From Nematostella vectensis (Eukaryota; Cnidaria; Anthozoa; Actiniaria; Edwardsiidae): a DNA stretch of 64,000 nucleotides. The stretch covers positions 3,224,001 to 3,288,000 of the forward strand of contig NC_064046.1 in the NCBI RefSeq assembly GCF_932526225.1. The letters are read 5' to 3'. The notes beneath the pieces were generated by a model that searched no databases, was not told the DNA's origin, and saw nothing but the letters and a program-made list of their open reading frames with translations. The position numbers were made by a program, and so were the translations under genes. Shown here one piece after another: positions 30,301-40,900 of the stretch; within the stretch, counting starts at the first letter, position 1; each line of letters starts with the position of its first letter.

Positions 30301-30640
30301 GCGCTGTTATGGGAAACTAAAAAAAATCAGATTAATAGAACGTCGTCTCATGCTCATCTCGCATTGAGTAGATTGAACTAGATTAAAAATTGTACTTTTG
30401 AGGTTTATTTCAGTTTATAATTCTTCGTTCTATTGGATAACAACAAACAAAAAGCCAAGACAGACATCGCTTCGTTTCGTTTTCGTTTATTATTGGGATC
30501 CTATACAGATAGTACATGGACCAGGTCCCAATGAAGTTGCAATAAGTATTAAATTAGTAATAAGTATTAAATTATTGCTTATGTAGAAGCATTCATAGAT
30601 ATATCTAGCGATAACTTTTGTGTTGCTGATTTTTTTTGTC
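27361..30640. other. Intergenic region without recognised genes
   Basis: Only short ORFs lacking family similarity were found. It holds a diverged copy of the dispersed repeat at about 28225-28360, a pentanucleotide ATTAC microsatellite (29356-29426) and a TA/TATG microsatellite (29467-29492). A segment near 30140-30210 resembles one at 22155-22215. Confidence 0.45.
29356..29426. repeat. (ATTAC)n microsatellite
   Basis: About 14 perfect tandem copies of a five-base unit. They cause an open frame rich in HYITL repeats that is not a gene. Confidence 0.97.
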
Positions 30641-30647
30641 AGGGTAA

Positions 30648-30851
30648 TTAATGAATGAAAAAGTGAAAGACCTCTATTGCTGTCATTCTACTGAATTCGA
30701 CCTTTTCATTTGCCTCTATAGACTCTGTTAGTTCTCTTCTTTTTACCTGAAATGTCGGACATATTGTTAAAAAATGCTGTTCATCCCCGATCCCTGCAAT
30801 GCATAATAATGAATTTTCCTGCGGTTGCCATGGCATAAGCAGGAAAGTCAT
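30648..30851 (-). pseudogene. Possible LINE reverse-transcriptase C-terminal zinc-finger remnant
   Basis: The frame reads LLCIAGIGDEQHFLTICPTF followed by QVKRRELTESI. This resembles the C-x-x-C..GDEExHFLxxCPxYxxxRRxL tail after the reverse transcriptase of many non-LTR elements. One of the two N-terminal cysteines seems lost, and no RT motifs lie upstream on this strand. A short decayed relic is likely. Confidence 0.4.
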
Positions 30852-30952
30852 CTCGGTTCCGCTTGTGCTCGGCGCGACTCAGTTTTAAATATATATTTTT
30901 AAGGTTATTTAGTATGGGTTATGCTTTCTTTTTGTGTTAATTTCTTTTAGAT

Positions 30953-31970
30953 GTGTTCTCTTCCCCTATGTGGTCCGGTTTGAACGATTCTGTTGGATCA
31001 GCTGATTCTTCAGTGCAGTCATTGGCTAAGCTGTCACCTGAAGTGGTATTGGCAGGAAAAGCAACCTCTACAAGTGCTAAATACTCCGCTGCTTTTAGTA
31101 GATGGAAAACATGGTGTTCCTCTCATCAGCTTCAGGCTTCCTATGCCTGCTTTGCACTATCATGTGGCGCTTCATCTTCAGTGGCTGATGCTAGACGCAA
31201 ATTCACCCGCCCCTTTAGAAGCAGCATCACATGGCATAACTTGGGCTCATCAGATAGCTGCTTATCCCTCGCCTACAGAACATCCTCTTGTCAAACAAGT
31301 TATGGCAGGTGCTAAACGTATTCTGGCGCGTCCAAAGATGAAAAAGGAGCCAATAACTGTAGTTCAGTTAGAACAGTTAGTTAAAGATAAAGATAAGGCC
31401 GGTCCTTTTGCTTCATTGTACGATTTAAGATCAGTTTCATTAGGTTTGTTAGCTTTTGCCGCTTTTTCGAGATTTGATGAATTAGCAAATCTCACTTTGT
31501 CAGATTTAACTCTTCGGGAAGATTATTTGGAGATTTCTATTAAATCTGCCAAAACCGATCAACTAAGAGAGGAAAATTGCGTGCTTTTAGCAGCTTCACA
31601 GAAGTCTACTTGTCCAGTGTCTATTATTTCTAGATATTTAAAAGTAGCAAAGCTGAATTATGAGGATTTCATATTTTGTCAAATTTCTAAATGTTTGACA
31701 GGCTATAAGCCTAGAGCAGGAAAAAGGAAATTAAGTTATACTAGGCTCAGAGAGCTAGTTCTTGAAGCGTTTTCAGGCATTATTCCTAATATAACAGACA
31801 TCGGCACCCATAGCCATAGAAGTGGCGGTGCAACAGCAGCAGTTGCAGCAGGCGTCGCAGATAGATTATTTCAAATACATGGCCGATGGAAAAGTTCTTG
31901 TGCAAAAGATGGTTATATTAAGGATTCTAATATTGCTAAACTTTCAGTTTCTCAATCATTGGTAATTTAA
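30953..31970 (+). pseudogene. Tyrosine recombinase (phage-integrase-like), frameshifted
   Basis: The catalytic frame (to 31970) has the full tyrosine-recombinase set: Arg in FSRFDELANL, Lys in IKSAKTDQ, HxxR in THSHRSGGA, His/Trp in HGRWK, and the Tyr nucleophile in KDGYIKDSN. The N-terminal SAM-like DNA-binding part (LSPEVVLAGKATSTSAKYSA, then FSRWKTWCSS) reads in a different frame. The switch to the catalytic frame is needed near 31136-31142, where LPMPALHYHVALHLQWL begins. A TTTCTTTTAG acceptor-like site ends at 30950, so an upstream exon is possible. Such proteins occur in Crypton, DIRS/Ngaro and stand-alone cnidarian genes; the family was not resolved. Either a pseudogene or a sequencing indel in an intact gene. 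Confidence 0.85.
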
Positions 31971-32317
31971 ACATGACTAATGACTAGCCCGGGGGTCGTT
32001 GAAGGGGGTACAGCTGGCCCGGGGTTTTCCTCCGTTAGTTGTGAGGGCTTTAGTCGGTTGTTTTTCACCCAGCTGTTCTCACTGCTCCCTTCCAGCCAGT
32101 TGGCTGATTAAATACGTTTCACTTATAGTGCTCAATTCAGTTCATTCAGAAATAAAACAGTCGCGCTGCCAGTCGAGCAGACCACACCTAGAAGTGTCTG
32201 TAGTTTTGTTGTTGTTGTTGTTGTTATTTTTTTTTTTTTGGGGGGGGGGGGGAACAACTAGGATTTAGAAGAGAGCACATATTCTCCTATCTGGGGGTAT
32301 GTCGGGTCTTTTATAGC
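31971..32317. other. 3' flank of the recombinase, poly-G tract
   Basis: Contains an AATAAA at about 32152, a GTT microsatellite and a T/G homopolymer junction at 32226-32252. No gene seen. Confidence 0.4.
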
Positions 32318-34190
32318 GTGCTATGCCATCAACTTACCACGGGCGTGCTATTGCGTTCTACTTACCACGGGCGTGCTATACAATCAACTTACCACGGGCG
32401 TGCTATTGCGTTCTACTTACCACGGGCGTGCTATACAATCAACTTACCACGGGCGTGCTATTGCGTTCTACTTACCACGGGCGTGCTATTGCGTTCTACT
32501 TACCACGGGCGTGCTATTGCGTTCTACTTACCACGGGCGTGCTTTACGATCAACTTACCACGGGCGTGCTATTGCGTTCTACTTACCACGGGCGTGCTAT
32601 ACAATCAACTTACCACGGGCGTGCTATACAATCAACTTACCACGGGCGTGCTATACAATCAACTTACCACGGGCGTGCTATTGCGTTCTACTTACCACGG
32701 GCGTGCTATTGCGTTCTACTTACCACGGGCGTGCTATACAATCAACTTACCACGGGCGTGCTATTGCGTTCTACTTACCACGGGCGTGCTATTGCGTTCT
32801 ACTTACCACGGGCGTGCTATTGCGTTCTACTTACCACGGGCGTGCTTTACGATCAACTTACCACGGGCGTGCTATTGCGTTCTACTTACCACGGGCGTGC
32901 TATACAATCAACTTACCACGGGCGTGCTATTGCGTTCTACTTACCACGGGCGTGCTATACAATCAACTTACCACGGGCGTGCTATACAATCAACTTACCA
33001 CGGGCGTGCTATACAATCAACTTACCACGGGCGTGCTATTGCGTTCTACTTACCACGGGCGTGCTATTGCGTTCTACTTACCACGGGCGTGCTATACAAT
33101 CAACTTACCACGGGCGTGCTATTGCGTTCTACTTACCACGGGCGTGCTATACGATCAACTTACCACGGGCGTGCTATACAATCAACTTACCACGGGCGTG
33201 CTATACAATCAACTTACCACGGGCGTGCTATACAATCAACTTACCACGGGCGTGCTATTGCGTTCTACTTACCACGGGCGTGCTATTGCGTTCTACTTAC
33301 CACGGGCGTGCTATTGCGTTCAACTTACCACGGGCGTGCTATGCCATCAACTTACCACGGGCGTGCTATACAATCAACTTACCACGGGCGTGCTATACAA
33401 TCAACTTACCACGGGCGTGCTATTGCGTTCTACTTACCACGGGCGTGCTATACGATCAACTTACCACGGGCGTGCTATTACGATCAACTTACCACGGGCG
33501 TGCTATTGCGTTCTACTTACCACGGGCGTGCTATACAATCAACTTACCACGGGCGTGCTATTGCGTTCTACTTACCACGGGCGTGCTATACGATCAACTT
33601 ACCACGGGCGTGCTATTGCGTTCAACTTACCACGGGCGTGCTATACGATCAACTTACCACGGGCGTGCTATACAATCAACTTACCACGGGCGTGCTATAC
33701 AATCAACTTACCACGGGCGTGCTATACAATCAACTTACCACGGGCGTGCTATACAATCAACTTACCACGGGCGTGCTATACAATCAACTTACCACGGGCG
33801 TGCTATACGATCAACTTACCACGGGCGTGCTATTGCGTTCTACTTACCACGGGCGTGCTATACGATCAACTTACCACGGGCGTGCTATTACGATCAACTT
33901 ACCACGGGCGTGCTATTGCGTTCTACTTACCACGGGCGTGCTATACGATCAACTTACCACGGGCGTGCTATTACGATCAACTTACCACGGGCGTGCTATT
34001 GCGTTCTACTTACCACGGGCGTGCTATACGATCAACTTACCACGGGCGTGCTATTGCGTTCAACTTACCACGGGCGTGCTATACGATCGACTTACCACGG
34101 GCGTGCTATTGCGTTCAACTTACCACGGGCGTGCTATTGCGTTCAACTTACCACGGGCGTGCTATACGATCGACTTACCACGGGCGTGCG
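32318..34190 (+). repeat. 27/28-bp satellite array (~68 units)
   Basis: Every unit has the constant CTTACCACGGGCGTGCTAT, followed by one of a few short variants: TGCGTTCTA (28-bp unit), ACAATCAA or ACGATCAA (27-bp unit), rarely GCCATCAA or TACGATCAA. Variant order repeats in blocks, showing higher-order amplification. The constant part holds the dyad CACGGGCGTG. No variant contains a stop in any plus frame, so all three frames are open for over 600 codons; these are not genes. Confidence 0.97.
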
Positions 34191-34287
34191 TGTTAATAGT
34201 GGCGTGGTTGATTCAATGACGTCAAGGGGCTCACATGCTTGTTTTAATTTGTGAACTGGTGTCCGTCCATTCCCATCAGCCATACCC

Positions 34288-34454
34288 TGTAGCCGACGCT
34301 CATTGTGGGTTATTCGGAAATGTTTTTCTTTTTTTTCGAATACTGGAAACCCTGTGCGCCCTCGGCCCAGCGCACCTCGGCCTTCGCGCGCACAGGGTTC
34401 CCAATATTCGAAAATAAAACATTTCCGAATAGCCCACAATGAGAGCCGGCTACA
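34288..34454. mobile_element. Foldback element with ~67-bp inverted arms
   Basis: The left arm TGTAGCCGACGCTCATTGTG (34288) and the following ~50 bp pair with the reverse complement of the right arm ending GAGAGCCGGCTACA (34454). Matches run through TTCGGAAATGTTTT and AACCCTGTGCGC. The loop is about 30 bp and GC-rich. No target duplication was evident. A MITE is likeliest. Confidence 0.75.
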
Positions 34455-35229
34455 CGCCGCCGTCGAGCGCGACATTTAGTTAAAAACGCCTGCGATCACA
34501 GTGTCCTGCGGAGTTGCCCATTGCATAGCAACGATCAGTTAGCAACGCTCGCGTCGTCTTTGTCTTACAGCTAAGCCGATCGCGTCCTTTGTTTTTAAAC
34601 CAATGAAATCCCGTGTTCTTTGAGGTTTAGAGTGCTTATTTTATCAGAGTCCAAGCAGACAAGATGGCGGAACCGACACAGAGCGAAGGATAGCTTCAAT
34701 TCCTTTACAAATTCGCGCTACGCGAGTTTGATTTTTGGGAGCCTAACTCGTGCAGAAGTTAAAGATATCGTTGTACTACTTGTACTCTAGTTCGATTTGT
34801 GGATTTTTGGAAGTTTTCCCGTGGTAGAGGGTGCCTAATTCTACGAGTTGGATGGCTGTATGAACGCCTGGCACGGTGAGTGTTTTGGGAGATTGCGATT
34901 ATAAAGTGCTACGTCAAAGCGGATAAGGGCTAAATTCTTCGGTCCGCCGCCATTAATAAAACACCAAGGGAGCACAAAGGGAATGTTGATCCGTATTCAA
35001 ATTCAAAATATGAAAAATAAATCTAGTTTCAAGGTGACTTGAGATAAATTTGAAGTAAAACCAAGATTGAGTTCTTTTTTTAGTTGGTTTAAGTTTATTT
35101 TCGATAGAATATTAATACTGATTTGAACATCGAAGGAGTAATACTTGTCGCTCCCGCGTCCTCCTGGCTTTGCAATAGTTTTACAATTGATACACGACTC
35201 GGATTATTAAGAAACGAGACTGACTCGGC
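34455..35229. other. GC- and CpG-richer stretch 3' of the RAG1-like gene
   Basis: No complete gene. An AAGATGGCGG word (34660-34672) opening a nine-codon ORF, and a good donor CACG|GTGAGT near 34877, could mark an unrecognised 5' exon on the plus strand, but nothing downstream supports it. TTTATT near 35094 is AATAAA on the minus strand and a candidate polyadenylation signal for the RAG1-like gene. Confidence 0.35.
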
Positions 35230-36536
35230 TTAATCAGGTTGTAGCGGTGTGAGCTCTTCGTTTTCGATTTTTTTCTCTGGATATTTTGAGCGGTTTAGAG
35301 GTGCAACTCTAATGCTATGCTCTTCTATTATTTTTCGTAGCCGACGCGACGCAGGGTGGATCGAGCTGAATTCACGGTTCAACTGGTTGAGTTCATGATG
35401 AATTGATTCACCACCCTGCTCGCCGAAAAAGCCTGAAGGAAACTTCCGTTCCCGGATGAAATCTGAAGTCTGTGCCTGAGGTATTTTCATGACCACGGTT
35501 GGCTGAAAGAGAATAATAATGTAATTTATAATATTGCAAAAAAAGAATAAAAAATATAGTTAGAACAAAATACCTTTCCAGATCCAGGCAATCGGGCTGT
35601 TATCCCATCCTCCGAATTCTTGCAGATTGTGTTCACAATCAAATTCCCAAGTCGCGCAACATCAGGGGAAACGAGGCCAGTGCGGACCTCGTTTAACATC
35701 CGCTCGAGGGTTCGGGTCTGAGGATCTAGCACAGCAGCGGCAGGGACGGGGCTATTCGCACGCTGGCGCTTTCTCGGGGGACAGGGATGGCTGTTGCACA
35801 GGTGATAAGGCAATCGGGTACCACATGCCCTACATTAAACCAGGTACCCCTCTAAAAGCTGGATTAAAACAAGCGGTGCGCGCTGGAGGTCATTAGGGTC
35901 CGCCAGCGTCTCTTGACATATTGGGCATGCTGGATGTTTTTCCCCCAACTCGAACGCAGATTTCCAGCAGTCCGAGCAGCAACTGTGCTGGCACTTTGAT
36001 GACAGAGGCTTTTCGAGGACGTCTAGGCAAATAGCGCAATGAAACTCTTCTTTTTTCGTTTCGAAAAAGTCAAAGCGCTCGGTGAATCGGTGGTCCCTTA
36101 GTGTGTTCATAGAGGCACTAAGCTCGGTGACGCGCGCGATTAGTTGTGCTTTTAAACCCGCGTTTGTCGTCTCTTCCCAAGCGGAGTTTTTAGCCTGCCC
36201 TCTCGCACCGCCTCGCTTTGCTTTTTTCGGCCTACCGCCTTTTTGAATTTGCTCTTCTAAGGCGCACGTTGGGCAGTCCTCTTCCCGGTGAATCTCCCAG
36301 ATTATGGGAGCCTTGTCAGTTGTTGCGAGACGACACAACTTACAAAAGCGCATCAGATGAATATAGGGGTCATCCTTCTCGACATTGATGCCAAATTTGC
36401 CCAGCAATGTTTTGAAACTGCCGCAGGCAAAGCTTTGGGCATAGAGGCTTTTTGCCTTCTTCAACCGTTTTCCGCAAACACGACAGAGACCTTTTAAAAT
36501 CTCAAAGTGTTTTGCTTCAGCCTTCGCGGTAGCCAT
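35230..36536 (-). CDS. RAG1 N-terminal-like RING-finger protein (three coding exons)
   Basis: Join of 36536-35848, 35790-35574 and 35502-35230. Splice junctions are GG|GTACCT..CAACAG|C (phase 2, a 57-bp intron) and AAAG|GTATTT..TTTCAG|CC (phase 0). The product is 392 residues. The N-terminal half follows the RAG1 N-terminal region: C18-x2-C21, then KFGINVEKDDPYIH leading to C65-x2-C68, then WEIHREEDC with C88-x2-C91 and a basic GGRPKKAKRGGARG run. A C3HC4 RING follows (C167, C170, C182, H184, C187, C190, C204, C207), which in RAG1 gives E3 ubiquitin-ligase activity and dimerisation. Exons 2-3 have no family I recognise. The RAG1 DDE recombinase core is absent. An upstream in-frame ATG at 36626 exists, but MATAKAEAKHFEILKG begins at the homologous region. 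It could be a host gene or a relic of an N-RAG-type transposon. Confidence 0.85.
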
Positions 36537-37702
36537 TTCTTTGCGCTCATGGGCGATATTAAAACGAGCTACTACTTCAAAAATTCGCAATCTCCCAAAA
36601 CTATGAACACAGATTCTAAGAGACAATTATATATACGTTATGGATTAGCTACGCAATAAACCAGGAAAACTTCCACGAGACTAAAATTTTAATCGGAAGT
36701 CATGTAAGTAGTTCGCCGCGCTTCCGCCATCACTCAATAGGACCGTTTACAGTGACGCTATACATTCTTGCTCAATTGCGTGTTTGATCGTTTCTTTGTA
36801 AAATTTAATCACGTAAGCATTTTAGGTATCCAAATGTCGCAATTGGATACGTATATCTATCAACACTTCTTTTAAAACAAGGGTTTTATTCGGTAGCTTG
36901 GCTGCGGCCTTCGTGACTCGCGATCCTGTCAGGTCAGTTAATAACTAACTACCTTAAAGCGCGGTCGCAAATTCAAAAAGCGCGGTTACCAACTAAATGT
37001 CGCGTCTAGGGCTGTTTGAAAGTGGCGTGGCTAGCAGGGTACACCGACCATGAGAACTAGTCTCTAGTTCTCTACCGAGCTGCTGTGATTACTTAGTCTT
37101 AATTTTGTTAGTGCAATTCTATATTATTATTGGTGACTTGGCATAATTAGTTTTAAATTTCCTACATGCTCTTAATTTGCTTTTTTTTGCCTGGAGTCTT
37201 ATTTTGAATAAAAGTTCACCTCCTGGTATCCATTTCTTGAAGTCTTTGTGTTATAAGGATGGTATATTTCGCCATCAAGACCTCCCCGCATATACACGGT
37301 CCATATATCGCCCATGACAATTCTTTGTAACAAGTCTTTGAATTTTTGGTGCCAAAACTAAATTGGTAATTGCAATAATAACTGTTAATTATTTTTTTCC
37401 TGGTTAGAAACAATAGAAGAATCTACACACGAGCTTTCGACATTTCCACGACTACCGCATGTTTATGCAAAGTAAACTTTTTTTTTAATTTAGTTTTATT
37501 TGAATGTGATTTACTTTGGAGCTTACCTGCAATATGACAAGCTCCTATCGCAGTGCAGGAAACAGATGTCAACATAGAAAATTCCATCGTCATTTCCCTT
37601 ATTGTAAGCTTTGCAAAAAAGTTGATACTCGCCAACCATCCCCACTTTAATTTTCCTTGGATTTGGTCTTTATTCTTATTGCTTCCCATTTTACCTTCCC
37701 AG
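36537..37702. other. Intergenic region upstream of the RAG1-like gene
   Basis: Presumed promoter and 5' UTR of the RAG1-like gene followed by AT-rich DNA. Short ORFs only, no recognised element. Confidence 0.4.
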
Positions 37703-37868
37703 CATACCACGGGCGTGCTGTGTGATCAAAATACCACGGGCGTGCTGTGTGATTAACTTACCACGGGCGTGCTATGCGATCAACTTACCACGGGCGTGTT
37801 ATGTGGTTAAATTACCACGGGCGTGCTATGCGATCAGATTGCCACGGGCGTACTATGCGATCAATCCA
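37703..37868 (+). repeat. Six diverged units of the 27/28-bp satellite
   Basis: Six copies of TACCACGGGCGTGCT with spacers such as GTGTGATCAAAA, ATGCGATCAACT and ATGTGGTTAAAT. Same orientation as the main array at 32318-34190 but more diverged. Together the two blocks bracket the RAG1-like gene. Confidence 0.92.
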
Positions 37869-37934
37869 TTTTACTCCGTTAACGTGACCTTTTTACACTC
37901 GAACTAATTTCCCTTCAGGGTTTCGGCTCATTCC

Positions 37935-40900
37935 AATAGTCTTGTTTATTATTGATCACGCACCAGCTCATTACCTACGAATAATGTTTATTGTTATCAC
38001 AATTCTGATTGTTCACGCGCGTCTACTCATTTATTATGTGCATTGTCCATTGTTAGATCAATTCTAATTGTTCACGCGTGTCGGCTCATTACCTACGCGT
38101 ACTGTCTATTGTTAGATCATCATTCTAATTGATCACGCGCGTCTGCTCATTCCCTACACGCACTGTCTATTGTTAGATCACAATTCTGATTGAACACGCG
38201 CGTCTGCTCAATTCCTACGCGCACTGTCTATTGTTAGATCAACATTCTGATTGAACACGCGCGTCTGCTCAATCCCTACGCGCACTGTCTATTGTTAGAT
38301 CACAATTCTGATTGAACACGCGCGTCTGCTCAATCCCTACGCGCACTGTCTATTGTTAGATCACAATTCTGATTGAACACGCGCGTCTGCTCAATCCCTA
38401 TGCGCACTGTCTATTGTTAGATCAACATTCTGATTGAACACGCGCGTCTGCTCAATCCCTACGCGCACTGTCTATTGTTAGATCACAATTCTGATTGTTC
38501 ACGCGCGTCTGCTCAATCCCTACGCGCACTGTCTATTGTTAGATCACAATTCTGATTGAACACGCGCGTCTGCTCATTCCCTACGCGCACTGTCTATTGT
38601 TCGATCAACATTCTTATTGATCACGCGCGTCTGCTCATCACCTACTCACACTGTCTATTGTTAGATCACAATTCTTATTGTTCACACGCGTCTGCTCATT
38701 ACCTACGCGCACTGTTAATTGTTAGATCAACATTCTGATTGATCACGCGCGTCTGCTCATTCCCTACGCGCACTGTCTATTGTTATATCACAATTCTGAT
38801 TGATCACGCGCGTCTGCTCATTCCCTACGCGTACTGTCTATTGTTAGATCATCATTCTAATTGATCACGCGCGTCTGCTCATTCCCTACACGCACTGTCT
38901 ATTGTTAGATCACAATTCTGATTGAACACGCGCGTCTGCTCAATTCCTACGCGCACTGTCTATTGTTAGATCAACATTCTGATTGAACACGCGCGTCTGC
39001 TCAATCCCTACGCGCACTGTCTATTGTTAGATCACAATTCTGATTGAACACGCGCGTCTGCTCAATCCCTACGCGCACTGTCTATTGTTAGATCACAATT
39101 CTGATTGAACACGCGCGTCTGCTCAATCCCTACGCGCACTGTCTATTGTTAGATCAACATTCTGATTGAAAACGCGCGTCTGCTCAATCCCTACGCGCAC
39201 TGTCTATTGTTAGATCACAATTCTGATTGAACACGCGCGTCTGCTCAATCCCTACGCGCACTGTCTATTGTTAGATCACAATTCTGATTGAACACGCGCG
39301 TCTGCTCATTCCCTACGCGCACTGTCTATTGTTCGATCAACATTCTTATTGATCACGCGCGTCTGCTCATCACCTACTCACACTGTCTATTGTTAGATCA
39401 CAATTCTGATTGTTCACACGCGTCTGCTCATTACCTACGCGCACTGTTAATTGTTAGATCAACATTCTGATTGATCACGCGCGTCTGCTCATTCCCTACG
39501 CGCACTGTCTATTGTTATATCACAATTCTGATTGATCACGCGCGTCTGCTCATTCCCTACGCGCACTGTCTATTGTTAGATTACAATTCTGATTGTTCAC
39601 ACGCGTCTGCTCATTCCCTACGCGCACTGTCTATTGTTAGATTAACATTCTAATTGATAACGCGCGTCTGCTCATCACCTACGCGCACTGTCTACTGTTA
39701 GATCACAATTCTGATTGTTCGCACGCGTCTGCTCATTACCTACGGGCACTTTCTATTGTTAGATCACAATTCTGTAAGTTCACGCGCGTCTACTCATTAC
39801 CTACGCGCACTGTCTTTTCTTAGATCACAATTCTGATTGATCTCGCGCGTCTGCTCATCACCTACTCACACTGTCTATTGTTAGATCACAATTCCGACTG
39901 TTCACGCGCGTCTTCTCATTCCCTACGCGCACTGTTTACTGTTAGATAACAATTCCGATTGTTCACACGCGTCTGCCCATTACCTACGCGCACTGTCTAT
40001 TGTTAGATTAAAATTCTAATTGATAACGCGCGTCTGCTTATCACCTACGCGCACTGTCTACTGTTAGATCACAATTCTGATTGTTCACACGCGTCTGCTC
40101 ATTACCTACGAGCACTTTCTATTGTTAGATCACAATTCTGATAGTTCACGCACGTCTGCTCATTACCTACGCGCACTGTCTATTGTTAGATCACAATTCT
40201 GATTTTTCACGCGCGTCTGCTCATTACATACGCGCACTGTCTTCTGTTAGATCACAATTCTGATTGTTCACGCGCGTCTGCTCATTCCCTACGCGCACTG
40301 TCTACTGTTAGATCACAATTCTGAGTGTTCACGCGCGTCTGCTCATCACCTACTCACACTGTCTATTGTTAGATCACAATTCCGACTGTTCACGCGCGTC
40401 TGCTCATTACCTACGCGCACTGTCTTTTGTTAGATCACAATTCTGATTGTTCACACGCGTCTGCTCATTACCTACGCGCACTGTCTATTGTTAGATCACA
40501 ATTCTAATTGATAACTCGCGTCTGCTCATCGCCTACGCGCACTGTCTACTTTTAGATCACAATTCCGACTGTTCACGCGCGTCTGCTCATCATCTACGCG
40601 CACTGTCTATTGTTAGATCACAATTCTGATTGTTCACGCGCGTCTGCTCATCACCTACTTAAACTGTCTTTTGTTAGATCACAATTCTGACTGTACACGC
40701 GCGTCTGCTCATCACCTACGCGCAGTGTCTATTGTTAGATCACAAATCTGATTATTCACGCGCGTCTGCTCATTACCTACTTACACTGTCTATTGTTAGA
40801 TCACAATTCTGATTGTTCACACGTCTGCTCATTGCCTACGCGCACTGTCTATTGTTAGATCACAATTCTGATTGTCCACGCGCGTCTGCTCATCACCTAC

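Noticed and set aside
32318-34254. Three overlapping plus-strand ORFs of 607-643 codons
   Set aside because: All three frames of the 27/28-bp satellite are open, so at most an artefact of unit sequence.
30953-36536. A functional pairing of the tyrosine recombinase with the RAG1-like gene
   Set aside because: Different strands, an intervening satellite, a broken recombinase frame and unrelated enzyme classes. Adjacency alone is not evidence of a system.
32318-37868. CRISPR-like array
   Set aside because: There are no unique spacers: the variable part is one of a few recurring short words, and the context is an intron-bearing eukaryotic genome.
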